A stretch of 64,000 bases of DNA from an uncultured Bacteroidota bacterium (GTDB lineage Bacteria > Bacteroidota > Bacteroidia > Flavobacteriales > Flavobacteriaceae), in assembly GCA_902546725.1 (NCBI GenBank), contig CACCLB010000002.1, positions 62,001-126,000 of the forward strand, given 5' to 3'. The notes below the pieces were generated by a model, which saw only the letters and a program-made list of their open reading frames with translations, searched no databases and was not told the DNA's origin. The position numbers were made by a program, and so were the translations under genes. Positions within the stretch are counted from its first letter, which is position 1. Each line of letters begins with the position of its first letter. This document shows positions 28,089-37,745 of the stretch, piece by piece.

Positions 28089-30686
28089 ATGAATCTAAAT
28101 AATCTTACCACCAAAGCTCAAGAAAGTGTTCAATTTGCGCAGCAATGGGCTTTTGAAAACGACCACCAACAGATCGAAAACGAACACCTCTTTCAAGGAA
28201 TAGTTGAAACTGATGACAATGTGATCCCTTTTCTCTTTTCCAAACTCAATGTCAATACCGCGCTTTTAAAGCAATTGAACGAAAGTGCACTAAGGAGTTT
28301 TCCTAAAGTCAACGGAGGGAACCAAATGCTTTCACAAAACGCCTCACAAACACTGATGAATGCTATTGCCATTGCCAAAAAGCAAAAAGACGAATACGTC
28401 GCTACAGAGCATTTACTCATTGCCTTGTTTGAATCTAAAAGTACGGTGTCAAAAATCCTTCAAGACCAAGGAATCACAAAATCAAACCTCACAGAAGTAA
28501 TCAAAGAATTGCGCAAGGGCGAAAAAATCACTTCAGCCTCTGCAGAACAAAATTATAACGCCATAGAAAAATACGCTAAAAACCTCAATCAGTTGGCAAA
28601 GGACGGGAAGTTAGACCCCGTTATCGGTCGAGATGAAGAAATTCGCAGACTGCTACAGATTTTGAGCAGACGCACTAAAAACAACCCCATATTGGTAGGT
28701 GAACCTGGTACGGGTAAAACAGCCATAGCCGAAGGATTAGCGCATAGAATAATTGAAGGTGATGTACCCGAAAACCTTAAAGACAAGCAAATTTTTGCCC
28801 TTGATATGGGGGCTTTGATTGCTGGAGCCAAATACAAAGGTGAGTTCGAAGAACGTCTAAAAAGCGTCATCAAAGAAGTCACTCAAAGCGCAGGAGACTT
28901 GGTCTTATTTATCGATGAGATTTACACTCTGGTTGGTGCTGGTGGCGGTGAAGGAGCCATGGATGCTGCCAATATCTTAAAACCTGCTTTGGCCAGAGGT
29001 GAATTGCGCGCCATTGGAGCAACAACTTTGGACGAATACCAAAAATACTTTGAAAAAGACAAGGCTTTAGAACGCCGTTTTCAAAAAGTAATGGTGGATG
29101 AACCCGATATTGAAAGTGCAATTTCCATCCTAAGAGGAATAAAAGAAAAATACGAGGCACACCACAAGGTCCGAATCAAAGACGAGGTAATAATTGGGGC
29201 GGTATCCCTTTCCAACCGCTATATTACCAATCGTTTTTTACCTGATAAAGCCATTGATTTGATGGATGAAGCAGCTTCTAAATTGCGTATGGAGATCAAT
29301 TCCAAGCCCGAAGAACTCGATACTTTAGACCGAAAAATTCGTCAGATTGAAATTGAATTGGTCGCCATCAAAAGGGAAAAAGATCAAGAAAAGATCAAAA
29401 AACTCAATCTGGAATTGAGCGAATTAAAAGAAGAGCGCAAAACCCTTTTTGCTCGTTGGAGCCAGGAAAAAGAAGTGGTAGATCATATACAGCAAACAAA
29501 AATTGAGATTGAAAATCTCAAAGCCCAAGCCGATCGGGCAGAACGCGAAGGCGATTACGGTACCGTAGCTGAAATCCGATATGGTAAACTCCAGGAATCA
29601 GAAGATAAAATTCAAAATCTTCAAGAGACCTTAGCTAAAAATCAATCCGAGGACAGCCTGATTAAGGAAGAAGTGACTTATGACGATATCGCTGAAGTTG
29701 TCGCCAAATGGACTGGGGTTCCCGTGAGTAAGATGCTGCAGTCCGACAAAGAAAAGCTTCTCAAACTCGAAGAAGTTTTACACCAACGCCTCATCGGTCA
29801 AGAAAAGGCAGTTAACGCCGTTAGTGATGCCATTAGAAGAAGCAGGGCAGGTTTACAAGACAGCAACCGACCCATCGGTAGTTTTTTATTTTTAGGAACC
29901 ACGGGGGTAGGAAAAACAGAACTCGCCAAAGCCCTTGCAGAGGCTTTATTCGACGATGAAAACAACATCACCCGCATCGACATGAGCGAATACCAAGAGC
30001 GCCATGCCGTAAGCCGATTGGTAGGTGCCCCTCCAGGCTATGTCGGTTATGAGGAAGGCGGTCAGTTGACAGAGGCCGTTCGAAGAAAACCCTATTCTGT
30101 AGTGCTGCTTGACGAAATTGAAAAAGCGCATCCCGACACCTTTAACGTGCTCTTACAGGTATTAGATGAAGGTCGATTGACCGATAACAAAGGGCGTCTG
30201 GCAGATTTTAAAAATACCCTTATCATCATGACCAGTAATTTAGGGAGTCATGAGATACAGGCAGCTTTTGAATCCAATCCTGAATTCGAACAAGCGGAAA
30301 AGGCTGCAAAGGAAGAAGTAATGAAGCTGCTTAAAGTACAAATTCGTCCTGAGTTTTTAAACCGAATTGACGATATCGTGCTGTTCTCTCCCCTCACCCA
30401 AAAGGAAATTAAACAAATCGTCAAGCTGCAGTTAAACCTTATCGCAAAACTACTTGAAAGTCAAGGGGTAAGCATTTTTACTTCCAAAGAAGCGATAGAT
30501 CAGTTGGCACAGCTAGGCTTTGATCCTCAATATGGGGGAAGACCCGTAAAAAGGGTACTGCAACAACAGCTACTCAATCCTTTAAGCAAGGATTTACTCG
30601 GGGATAAACTGGACAAAAGTCAGCCGATAACCGTAGATTATTTTGATCAACATTTTGTTTTTAGAAACAGTGGAGCTTCCTCCTAA
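28089..30686 (+). CDS. clpB: ATP-dependent chaperone ClpB
   Basis: Hexameric AAA+ disaggregase working with DnaK to rescue aggregated proteins. At 865 residues it is full length: N-domain with two repeats ([25 protein letters not shown]), NBD1 with [13 protein letters not shown] and [20 protein letters not shown], a coiled-coil middle domain (around 400-530, rich in Lys/Glu), and NBD2 with [13 protein letters not shown] and the sensor-2 region. The usual DEIHTL reads DEIYTL here, with Tyr in place of His after the Walker B Glu; the catalytic D-E is kept. Cytoplasmic. Confidence 0.96.
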   Translation: MNLNNLTTKAQESVQFAQQWAFENDHQQIENEHLFQGIVETDDNVIPFLFSKLNVNTALLKQLNESALRSFPKVNGGNQMLSQNASQTLMNAIAIAKKQKDEYVATEHLLIALFESKSTVSKILQDQGITKSNLTEVIKELRKGEKITSASAEQNYNAIEKYAKNLNQLAKDGKLDPVIGRDEEIRRLLQILSRRTKNNPILVGEPGTGKTAIAEGLAHRIIEGDVPENLKDKQIFALDMGALIAGAKYKGEFEERLKSVIKEVTQSAGDLVLFIDEIYTLVGAGGGEGAMDAANILKPALARGELRAIGATTLDEYQKYFEKDKALERRFQKVMVDEPDIESAISILRGIKEKYEAHHKVRIKDEVIIGAVSLSNRYITNRFLPDKAIDLMDEAASKLRMEINSKPEELDTLDRKIRQIEIELVAIKREKDQEKIKKLNLELSELKEERKTLFARWSQEKEVVDHIQQTKIEIENLKAQADRAEREGDYGTVAEIRYGKLQESEDKIQNLQETLAKNQSEDSLIKEEVTYDDIAEVVAKWTGVPVSKMLQSDKEKLLKLEEVLHQRLIGQEKAVNAVSDAIRRSRAGLQDSNRPIGSFLFLGTTGVGKTELAKALAEALFDDENNITRIDMSEYQERHAVSRLVGAPPGYVGYEEGGQLTEAVRRKPYSVVLLDEIEKAHPDTFNVLLQVLDEGRLTDNKGRLADFKNTLIIMTSNLGSHEIQAAFESNPEFEQAEKAAKEEVMKLLKVQIRPEFLNRIDDIVLFSPLTQKEIKQIVKLQLNLIAKLLESQGVSIFTSKEAIDQLAQLGFDPQYGGRPVKRVLQQQLLNPLSKDLLGDKLDKSQPITVDYFDQHFVFRNSGASS

Positions 30687-30698
30687 GCGGATTAGTAC

Positions 30699-30706
30699 TA
30701 CCTTTG
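30699..30706 (+). promoter_or_regulatory. -7 promoter element for smpB (TACCTTTG)
   Basis: TACCTTTG matches TAnnTTTG but ends only four bases before the GTG start of smpB, so the mRNA would be leaderless or nearly so. Confidence 0.45.
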
Positions 30707-30710
30707 CAGG

Positions 30711-31175
30711 GTGCAAAAAGAAATTCACATAAAAAACAAAAAGGCGCGCTTTGAGTATGAACTTTTAGAGGAATACACAGCGGGTATCGTACTGACCGGA
30801 ACAGAAATTAAATCAATCCGGAACAGCACGGCTTCTATTGCCGAAAGTTTTTGTGAATTCAATGAGCGCGGTGAATTGTTTACGGTCAATATGCATATAG
30901 AAGAATACGCTTTTGGAACACGTTACAATCATCGTCCAAAAGCACAGCGCAAACTCTTACTCAACAAAAAAGAGCTTAAAAAACTACAGCGCGAAGTTCA
31001 AAATACCGGTTTGACCATCGTGCCCCTACGTTTGTTTATCACAGACAAAGGTTTTGCCAAACTAAGAATCGCACTGGCAAAAGGAAAAAAACTTTACGAC
31101 AAAAGAGAAACAATTAAAGACCGTGACAATAAAAGAGACTTAGATCGTATTAAAAAGAGTTTTAAGAGGGGGTGA
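30711..31175 (+). CDS. smpB: SsrA-binding protein SmpB
   Basis: tmRNA-binding partner for trans-translation on stalled ribosomes, 154 residues. Family landmarks: [28 protein letters not shown], the [20 protein letters not shown] strand pair, [10 protein letters not shown] and the C-terminal basic tail with [15 protein letters not shown]. It starts with GTG at 30711, 24 nt after clpB. The tmRNA gene itself is not in this window. Confidence 0.95.
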   Translation: MQKEIHIKNKKARFEYELLEEYTAGIVLTGTEIKSIRNSTASIAESFCEFNERGELFTVNMHIEEYAFGTRYNHRPKAQRKLLLNKKELKKLQREVQNTGLTIVPLRLFITDKGFAKLRIALAKGKKLYDKRETIKDRDNKRDLDRIKKSFKRG

Positions 31176-31350
31176 TGGTTTGGATTAAAGGAAATCAGTT
31201 TCGCTAAAACCTTGAGCTGTAGCTGGGCCGACGTTGATACAATTTATCCCTTTTCATCATTTTTTTGCTCTAATTTTATATAAGAACGCCTTTATGCTAT
31301 ATTTTAGATCAAAACTTAAAACTTGGAAATTAATAATTAATAGTTGAATC

Positions 31351-32139
31351 ATGAGAACTAGCTTATTTGCCCTTGTATTACTAAGTCAACTCCTATGGAG
31401 TCAAACTCCCCTAGAGCGACTTGAAAACTCCCCAAGACATCAGGAGTGGATTTCGCTAAAAACACCCTCAAAAGAGGTCAAAAGCTTTTTGGTCTATCCA
31501 GAGGTTGCTGAAAAAACTCCAGTCGTCATCCTTATACACGAAAACAGAGGATTAAACGACTGGGCACGAAGTATGGCCGATCAAATAGCTGAAATGGGCT
31601 ATATCGCCCTTGCCCCTGATTTTCTCTCAGGAACCGCTCCCAATGGTGGTGGAACAGCAGACTACAAAAACTCAGATGCTGCTCGTACAGGGATTTACAG
31701 CCTGGATCCAGAACAAATCCATACTACCCTGGATGCCGCCGTAGAATTTGCCAAGCAAATCCCTGCATCTAATGGAAAGTCAGTAGTCATTGGTTTTTGT
31801 TGGGGTGGCAGTCAATCCTTTCAATTTGCCACTGAAACAGCCGATATAGCGGCTGCAATTGTTTGCTATGGAACCGGTCCAAAGGAAGCTGCTGCTTACC
31901 AAAATATCCGCGTGCCAGTCTATGGTTTTTACGGAGGAAATGACAATAGAGTAAACGCTACCATAGTTCTCAGTAAAACTGCGATGGAAAACAATAGCGC
32001 AGCTTATGAAACCGTAATTTACGAGGGTGCAGGACACGGTTTTTTTAGAGCAGGTGAGGGTGAAAATGCCACAGAAGCCAATAAAATTGCTAGAGCGAAG
32101 GGATTGAAACGACTCAAAGAAATTCTTTCTCAAATCTAA
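31351..32139 (+). CDS. exported dienelactone hydrolase family protein
   Basis: Alpha/beta hydrolase of 262 residues with an N-terminal signal segment (LFALVLLSQLLWSQ), so probably periplasmic. DLH-type active site: nucleophile Cys in GFCWGGS, Asp in GGNDNRVN and His in GAGHGFFR. The VILIHENRGLNDWARSMAD segment is typical of DLH. The substrate is unknown; many exported DLH members act on generic esters or lactones. A 175-bp gap upstream holds a one-mismatch promoter TATTTTAGA at 31300-31308 and otherwise nothing I recognise. Confidence 0.83.
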   Translation: MRTSLFALVLLSQLLWSQTPLERLENSPRHQEWISLKTPSKEVKSFLVYPEVAEKTPVVILIHENRGLNDWARSMADQIAEMGYIALAPDFLSGTAPNGGGTADYKNSDAARTGIYSLDPEQIHTTLDAAVEFAKQIPASNGKSVVIGFCWGGSQSFQFATETADIAAAIVCYGTGPKEAAAYQNIRVPVYGFYGGNDNRVNATIVLSKTAMENNSAAYETVIYEGAGHGFFRAGEGENATEANKIARAKGLKRLKEILSQI

Positions 32140-32168
32140 GCTACCTACTTCCATCTCGTATTTATCCT

Positions 32169-32176
32169 TACTTTTG
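32169..32176 (+). promoter_or_regulatory. -7 promoter element for aroB (TACTTTTG)
   Basis: TACTTTTG matches TAnnTTTG, 17 nt before the ATG of aroB, in the 54-bp gap after the DLH gene. Confidence 0.5.
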
Positions 32177-32193
32177 CATTCATCACATTTAAG

Positions 32194-33249
32194 ATGGAAG
32201 AACAGATTAATATCACATACGGCCTCACTGCAATTCAGGAGCTAAAAGCGGTTTTAGACTCAAAGCAGTACAGTTCAATTTTTATTTTGGTAGATAGCAA
32301 TACCGAAAAGCATTGTTTGCAGGGCTTTTTGGAGCATACTGCTATAGTCCCTACTGCAGTACTGACGATGCCTGCCGGTGAAGAAAATAAAAACTTGACA
32401 AGCTGCCAAAAATTGTGGGAGGAGCTATCTGCCGAAGAAGCCGACCGAAACAGTGTGTTGATCAACCTAGGGGGAGGCGTAGTCACCGATCTCGGTGGAT
32501 TTGTTGCCTGTACCTTTAAGCGTGGGATTGATTTTTACAACATTCCAACCAGTCTTTTGGCTATGGTAGACGCCTCTGTAGGAGGAAAAACAGGCATTGA
32601 CCTAGGGGCATTAAAAAATCAAATCGGTATCATTCAAGAGCCTCAGGGGGTCATAATAGCTGCTGAATGGCTGAAAACCTTAGCCCATGAAGAGTTGAGA
32701 AGTGGTTTTGCAGAAATGCTCAAACACGGCTTGATCGCCAATCCTGACTATTGGGAAACCCTGAAAACAATTTCGGACTTGTCCGCTCATAATTTAGAGG
32801 GGTTTATCAAACCTTCTGTTGCTGAAAAAACAAAAGTAGTATTGGAGGATCCCTATGAAAAAGGCTTGCGTAAAATCTTAAATTTCGGGCATACTTTAGG
32901 ACATGCCATAGAATCATACTATCTCACTTCTCCGGATAAAGCAAGACTCATGCACGGTGAAGCCATCGCCATCGGCATGGTCTTAGAAGCCTTTCTTGCG
33001 ACCAAATGTAGTGGGCTTAAAGACGCAGTAGCAGCTGAAATCAAACACACTTTTAAGAGCTTTTATCCAATAATTACCATCAGTAGCGAAGATCAAAAAG
33101 CCATCGTTGACTTATTGCGTCATGATAAAAAAAATAAAGCTGGACGTATAAATTTTGTGCTGCTTAAGGCAATAGGTCAGCCTGACATTGATGTCGAAGT
33201 TCCACAAGAACTGTTTGCAAAAGCTTTTGAGTTCTACCAATCAGCTTAA
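32194..33249 (+). CDS. aroB: 3-dehydroquinate synthase
   Basis: NAD- and metal-dependent conversion of DAHP to 3-dehydroquinate in the shikimate pathway. 351 residues. NAD site and active-site motifs: GGGVVTDLGGFVA, PTSLLAMVDASVGGKTGID, and the metal-binding FAEMLKHG and NFGHTLGHAIE segments. Complete. It is convergent with ppc, sharing a four-base stop overlap. Confidence 0.95.
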   Translation: MEEQINITYGLTAIQELKAVLDSKQYSSIFILVDSNTEKHCLQGFLEHTAIVPTAVLTMPAGEENKNLTSCQKLWEELSAEEADRNSVLINLGGGVVTDLGGFVACTFKRGIDFYNIPTSLLAMVDASVGGKTGIDLGALKNQIGIIQEPQGVIIAAEWLKTLAHEELRSGFAEMLKHGLIANPDYWETLKTISDLSAHNLEGFIKPSVAEKTKVVLEDPYEKGLRKILNFGHTLGHAIESYYLTSPDKARLMHGEAIAIGMVLEAFLATKCSGLKDAVAAEIKHTFKSFYPIITISSEDQKAIVDLLRHDKKNKAGRINFVLLKAIGQPDIDVEVPQELFAKAFEFYQSA

Positions 33250-35834
33250 GCCGAATTTCTACTGGCGTTTATATTTCCAAACAACGAACGGGTAATCATG
33301 GTTTCCATGACTTCCATTTGCTTTTGATCTGGGTTTTTGGCCTTCTTCAATTTTTGCAATTCCATCAATGCATATTGCTGAATGGTAAGTAAGGGCTGTA
33401 CAATTTCCTCTCTTGCTTTAATTGACGCCTTACCAGCAGCTTCATTTTCCATCAAAGATTTAAAATCACTTACCTCTAAGAGTAATTTTTTGGTCAGTGA
33501 ATACTCGTTAAAAATCAATTCCCAAAACATACCAAACTCCTTATCTTCTTTCATATAAGCAGTCAGCTGGAAAAATGATTTAGTCAGACTCATCATACTG
33601 TTAAACACTAAAGTCCTGAAGAACCGTGAATTGTGGAACAATTGTTTGACATCTTCCAAGTTCCCCTGAGTCAAAAAATGTTCAAGCGCAGTCCCTACTC
33701 CAAAAAAGCCGGGTACGTTCTGTTTTAATTGGCTCCAGCTACCCACAAAAGGAATGGCACGTAAATCTTCAAATCGGAGTTCAGATGATTTTCCTCTTTT
33801 AGACGGACGACTACCAATATTGGTTTTAGCGTAATAAGGTAGGGTTGACATTCGCTCCAAATAAGGAATAAACATGGGGTGGGCTTTAAAATCTTGATAC
33901 GCTTCGTAGCTGATCTTGGCAATTTCGTTCATAGTGGAACGGTCGGCATCACTAAGGTTGTTTTTTCCCGGACTAAAAACCTGACTTTCAATCCCTGAAC
34001 TCAATAGCTGTTCTAAGTTAAATTGAGAAGAATCTAGGGTTCCAAAGTTAGAGCTGATGGTTTGCCCTTGCACGGTCAATTGAATGTCATCGTTCTGAAT
34101 GGTATCTCCCATGGAAGCATAAAACTCATGCGTATTCCCTCCTCCACGTGCTGGTGGTCCTCCTCTACCGTCAAAGAAGGCAATTCGGACACCGTATTTT
34201 GAAGCGAGTTCACTGAGTTCTTCTTTGGCTTTATAAATACTCCAATTCGCCATAAAATAGCCTCCGTCTTTGGTTCCGTCGGAAAAGCCTAGCATTACGG
34301 TTTGCTTCATCCCGCGCTGCTCTAGATGCTTTTGATAGATTGGATTACTGAATAGGCCATCCATGACTTCAGCAGCAGTTTCCAAATCCGGTATGGTTTC
34401 AAATAAAGGAATAAAATCAACTTTAGGATTTTCCCAAGCACTTATTCGGCACATGGCAAATAATTCTAGAATGTTTTCCAAGGTTTGACAATTACTGATG
34501 ATGTACCGATTACAGCCACGCTCTCCATTGGTTTCTTGTATCAGCTGCATTGCCCGTATACTCTCCAGTGTTTGATGTGTAATTTCATCAGAGAAAATCG
34601 TAGGAGGAAGGTCTCCTGTCAATTTTGGTAAAACCTTACAACGCTCCTCCTCGGTTAAATCTTTATAGTTTGCAGGTAGGTTTTTTAGGTGTTTTTGAAT
34701 GTCTGGATGCGATACAATTTCTGTAAATACCCCTCGGTGTACCCTTGAATCTTGTCGTATGTCCAGACTGGCAAAATGAAAGCCAAATAATTCAAGCTTG
34801 TGCATCATGTCTTTGACATCCTCCAGGTACAGTCCTTTGTGCTCTTTTTTAATGCTTTCGTAAATGTAATTCATCTCGGATTTGACATGCTCTAACGAAA
34901 AATCAGTATTGCGTTCGGGATAAAAAAGAGCGTTAAAAACAGCGCGCTCAAGGTCTTCCACACGCTCTTCCACTCCTGGAAAAGTCAATTTTCGTTTGAG
35001 TCTTCTCAGGTCCCTGTAGTAATTTCTCAAAATAGAAAAGCGCAGTCGCTTAGCTGTTTTTAGGGTGATTTCAGGGGTCACATAGGGATTCCCATCTCGG
35101 TCTCCTCCGGGCCAAAATCCAAAATCAAAAATGGCGTTGTTCAATTCCTCGGAATCCACAATATGATCCGCAATGTAGTTGTAAATGGTACTTGCAGAAT
35201 GGTAAAAGACATTTTCTAAAAACCAAATAAGACTAACTGCCTCGTCAAAAGGAGTTGGTTTTTCTTTTTTGTAAAAAGGGGTCTTCCCCAATTGTACAAG
35301 AAGTTTTTGTATGCGATCCAAATCGTCTTGGGCAATTGCATTGGAAAGCTCGTTAATGATAACCAGCACATTGTCCGGATAAAACTGTGTGGGGTGGGCA
35401 GTGAGTACTATACGCACTTTAAATCGTTTGATATAGTCTGTCAGTGCTTGAGACAAGCGCTTTTTGTGGGCTTCTTCTTTAATGTTTCTAAGGGTTCCCC
35501 TACCGTGCATATTGTTTACATAAGAAAAACCAGCGTCTTCTATGGCGTCAAAAAGAACAACCTGACGTTCGATATACTGAATAAAGTTAAACAGCAAATC
35601 TTGTTGGTCATCCAGTTTAAGCTCAGGTGCAAAACGATTAAAAAAAGTTTTAACTATTTCATTTGGGTTTTTCTTTAATTCAAACTGCTTATGACAATGA
35701 TCTGCAAAAAGGGGTAAAAGCATGGAAGTCCTCTTGATATGCTCATAAGGGAGGGTTAAAAAGAGGCTGTTGTAGATTTGAAAGCGTGAGAGAATTTTTT
35801 CGTTAAATCGTTCAATTTTTGGTTTTCGAGCCAT
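33246..35834 (-). CDS. phosphoenolpyruvate carboxylase (flavobacterial type)
   Basis: Anaplerotic carboxylation of PEP to oxaloacetate, 862 residues. Catalytic landmarks: VRIVLTAHPTQF (the His loop), GGDRDGNPYVT, GFSDGTKDGGYFMANW (in place of the usual SDSxKDxG), and FDGRGGPPARGGG. The last motif differs from the classic FHGRGGxxxRGGGP: Asp replaces His and no Pro follows the final Gly. I infer a diverged Bacteroidetes form with the same reaction. Downstream end overlaps the aroB stop by four bases. Confidence 0.88.
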   Translation of the reverse strand: MARKPKIERFNEKILSRFQIYNSLFLTLPYEHIKRTSMLLPLFADHCHKQFELKKNPNEIVKTFFNRFAPELKLDDQQDLLFNFIQYIERQVVLFDAIEDAGFSYVNNMHGRGTLRNIKEEAHKKRLSQALTDYIKRFKVRIVLTAHPTQFYPDNVLVIINELSNAIAQDDLDRIQKLLVQLGKTPFYKKEKPTPFDEAVSLIWFLENVFYHSASTIYNYIADHIVDSEELNNAIFDFGFWPGGDRDGNPYVTPEITLKTAKRLRFSILRNYYRDLRRLKRKLTFPGVEERVEDLERAVFNALFYPERNTDFSLEHVKSEMNYIYESIKKEHKGLYLEDVKDMMHKLELFGFHFASLDIRQDSRVHRGVFTEIVSHPDIQKHLKNLPANYKDLTEEERCKVLPKLTGDLPPTIFSDEITHQTLESIRAMQLIQETNGERGCNRYIISNCQTLENILELFAMCRISAWENPKVDFIPLFETIPDLETAAEVMDGLFSNPIYQKHLEQRGMKQTVMLGFSDGTKDGGYFMANWSIYKAKEELSELASKYGVRIAFFDGRGGPPARGGGNTHEFYASMGDTIQNDDIQLTVQGQTISSNFGTLDSSQFNLEQLLSSGIESQVFSPGKNNLSDADRSTMNEIAKISYEAYQDFKAHPMFIPYLERMSTLPYYAKTNIGSRPSKRGKSSELRFEDLRAIPFVGSWSQLKQNVPGFFGVGTALEHFLTQGNLEDVKQLFHNSRFFRTLVFNSMMSLTKSFFQLTAYMKEDKEFGMFWELIFNEYSLTKKLLLEVSDFKSLMENEAAGKASIKAREEIVQPLLTIQQYALMELQKLKKAKNPDQKQMEVMETMITRSLFGNINASRNSA

Positions 35835-35848
35835 TTTGGGTTTAAAAA

Positions 35849-36328
35849 TTATATTTCGTTAAATATGCTGTGCATTAATCGTTTTTTGTCGTTGATGCTC
35901 TCTTCCAGAGAAATCATGGTTTCGGTTCTTGAAACACCGTCCACAGCGTCGATACTAAAAATAATGTCCTTTGCGTGGTGTGTATCTCTTGCTCTTACCT
36001 TGCAAAAAATATTAAACTTCCCTGTAGTGATATGGGCTACCGTAATAAAGGGTATCTTTTTTAGAGACTCTAGAACCTCAGATGTGGTATTTGTTTTCTC
36101 AAGGAATATACCCACATAGGCAATAAAGGAGTAGCCTAATTTGACATAGTCAAGGTTGAGGGAGGATCCCTTAATTATTCCCGATTCTTCCATTTTTTTT
36201 ACTCGGACATGAACTGTACCGGCAGAGATCAAAAGTCGCTTTGAAACGTCCGTAAAAGGAATGCGAGTGTTGTCAATTAAAATGTCGAGGATTTGGTGGT
36301 CAATTTCGTCTAAGTTTACTTTACTCAT
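35849..36328 (-). CDS. Lrp/AsnC family transcriptional regulator
   Basis: A 159-residue regulator: an N-terminal winged HTH (VNLDEIDHQILDILIDNTRIPFTDVSKRLLISAGTVHVRVKKMEE) and a C-terminal RAM/AsnC ligand domain (SFIAYVGIFLEKTNTTSEV, FITVAHITTGKFNIF). The track start at 36358 adds 10 unusual residues; ATG 36328 (MSKVNLDEID) is standard. The upstream gap has near-inverted repeats TTCAACATAT (36332-36341) and ATATGTTGAT (36391-36400), possible operator half-sites. Which genes it controls is unknown; ppc follows it on the same strand 14 nt away, so ppc could be co-transcribed. Confidence 0.9.
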   Translation of the reverse strand: MSKVNLDEIDHQILDILIDNTRIPFTDVSKRLLISAGTVHVRVKKMEESGIIKGSSLNLDYVKLGYSFIAYVGIFLEKTNTTSEVLESLKKIPFITVAHITTGKFNIFCKVRARDTHHAKDIIFSIDAVDGVSRTETMISLEESINDKKRLMHSIFNEI

Positions 36329-36331
36329 GAG

Positions 36332-36400
36332 TTCAACATATAGTTTTAAAGATTGCAAATTTAGTTAATTTTAACCTAATTTGTTGAATAATATGTTGAT
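36332..36400. promoter_or_regulatory. candidate operator upstream of the Lrp/AsnC gene
   Basis: TTCAACATAT and ATATGTTGAT form a 9-of-10 inverted repeat across 49 nt, with an imperfect palindrome (TTAGTTAATTTTAACCTAA) between them. Autoregulation is common among Lrp proteins. Binding is inferred only. Confidence 0.3.
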
Positions 36401-36403
36401 AAT

Positions 36404-37489
36404 TTAGCTTTTTAATGATAATAGGTCAGCAAATTGACTGTCTTTGATTAAACCTTCTTTATCAAAAATCAAAGGAACTGACTGAAGTCCGGTGGGCAGT
36501 TCTAGATACTTGTGGGCGCGTATATCGAGCTTGTACCCGTACTGAAGCATTTGAGGCAAAAACACAATCTCCTCATTGTCAAGGGTTTCAACGTATTGAA
36601 CTGCAATTTGTTGGTCTTCCTTTTGAGTCCCGTTATCAAAAATACGTACTCCAGAAACGATAAGATCGCAAAATTCAACCGTGTTTTGTGGTAGATTAAG
36701 GTAGTCATCTAACTCAAAATGCTTGGGATTCAATAACTGTTCAAATAGCAATTTATAGGCCTTAAAGATATAAGCTCGAGTTTGTTCGCGTTGGTAATCC
36801 CCAGGTATATGGCCTGCCTCAAAAAGTAAGGTAGGTGTCTCAGACTGGATAAAAGAATCTCCTACGCAGTTTGGATTAAAGCTGTCGTCATAACGTCCAA
36901 TGGCATCGGGCAATTCACCCGAAAGCCCTTGAGTAATGGCAGAAATCAGCAGCATGGCTTCTTTTCTAGCATCAGTGAGGCTTCTTTCTTCATTCGCAGC
37001 TGGCGCTAAAAAAGATAAGCTCGCAGACGGACCCCCATTACCAGCTGCATAAATTGTTCGCTGACCGTGTAAATTCAAACATAGATCGGGCTTAATCGAC
37101 TCATATAGCCCTCTAAGAACGCTGCTTTCTGGCTGGGACAGCGCAATTGCATCGCGGTTTAAGTCAACCCCATTGGCGTTTGCTCTGGTGTAAAGATGCG
37201 AACCATCAGGGTTTAATTGGGGTATAATATGCAATGTAAAAGCCTCCTGATACTTTAGTTGTGCCTCTGATAAAAACCATGGAATAAAATCCAATAAAGC
37301 CTTGGTAGTGGTGCTTTCGTTTCCATGCATTTGTGACCACATTAAAACTTGATAGTCGCCCGAGCCAATCTTCAATAAATCAATAGGACGATTCTGAACA
37401 GTATACCCAACTGTAGATTTTACAGCAGCGTCAAATTGATTCAAAAAACCTTCTAATCGAGAGGGAGGTAAATAGCGCTTGCAAACCAT
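36404..37489 (-). CDS. M14 family zinc carboxypeptidase-like protein
   Basis: A 361-residue zinc peptidase of the M14 clan. Zinc ligands are HxxE in QMHGNESTTT and the His in LNLHGQRT, with the catalytic Glu probably in LLFEAGH. The NPDGSHLYTRANANGVDLNRD segment is the substrate-binding loop seen in the family. No signal peptide is visible, so it may be cytoplasmic; the 70-residue N-terminal part lacks the propeptide. It diverges from the XRE regulator gene across a 256-bp gap with strong palindromes. Confidence 0.88.
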   Translation of the reverse strand: MVCKRYLPPSRLEGFLNQFDAAVKSTVGYTVQNRPIDLLKIGSGDYQVLMWSQMHGNESTTTKALLDFIPWFLSEAQLKYQEAFTLHIIPQLNPDGSHLYTRANANGVDLNRDAIALSQPESSVLRGLYESIKPDLCLNLHGQRTIYAAGNGGPSASLSFLAPAANEERSLTDARKEAMLLISAITQGLSGELPDAIGRYDDSFNPNCVGDSFIQSETPTLLFEAGHIPGDYQREQTRAYIFKAYKLLFEQLLNPKHFELDDYLNLPQNTVEFCDLIVSGVRIFDNGTQKEDQQIAVQYVETLDNEEIVFLPQMLQYGYKLDIRAHKYLELPTGLQSVPLIFDKEGLIKDSQFADLLSLKS

Positions 37490-37505
37490 GAATAAATTTT
37501 ATAAT

Positions 37506-37537
37506 ACAAATGTAAACAACCATTTGTTTACATTTGT
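37506..37537. promoter_or_regulatory. perfect 14-bp inverted repeat with divergent -7 elements
   Basis: ACAAATGTAAACAA, spacer CCAT, TTGTTTACATTTGT: arms match at every position. The right arm holds TACATTTG (+, 37529-37536) and the left arm holds the same element on the minus strand (37507-37514, 17 nt before the M14 ATG). The symmetry may be an operator for the XRE regulator overlapping two back-to-back promoters. Confidence 0.6.
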
Positions 37538-37691
37538 TTTTTACAAAAGTATTCAATTCAGCCTATTTATTTTCTTTTGCTATTCGTTTTGTGTACAAAT
37601 GTGATGTAATTTAATTAATTTTATCGTTATTCATTGTAGAAGAGTAGTTTATAGAGATAATATGAATTAATAGTTTCATGTGAGTTTGACT

Positions 37692-37709
37692 TGTAAATTA
37701 AAATTTACA
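37692..37709. promoter_or_regulatory. second palindrome upstream of the XRE gene
   Basis: TGTAAATT, AA, AATTTACA: a perfect 8-bp inverted repeat ending 36 nt before the XRE ATG. It shares TGTAAA...TTTACA ends with the larger palindrome at 37506. A third related half-site, ACAAATGT, is at 37595-37602. Likely operator for autoregulation. Confidence 0.5.
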
Positions 37710-37745
37710 GTTGTATATTAGTAATATTCAAAAATTAAGTTTACA

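Noticed and set aside
28589-29160. ClpB Walker B variant DEIYTL as loss of function
   Set aside because: The Asp-Glu pair is intact; a His to Tyr change next to it is more likely neutral.
31176-31350. Possible tRNA, tmRNA or riboswitch in the gap after smpB
   Set aside because: No cloverleaf, CCA end, tmRNA tag or known aptamer core was seen; only a weak promoter-like motif.
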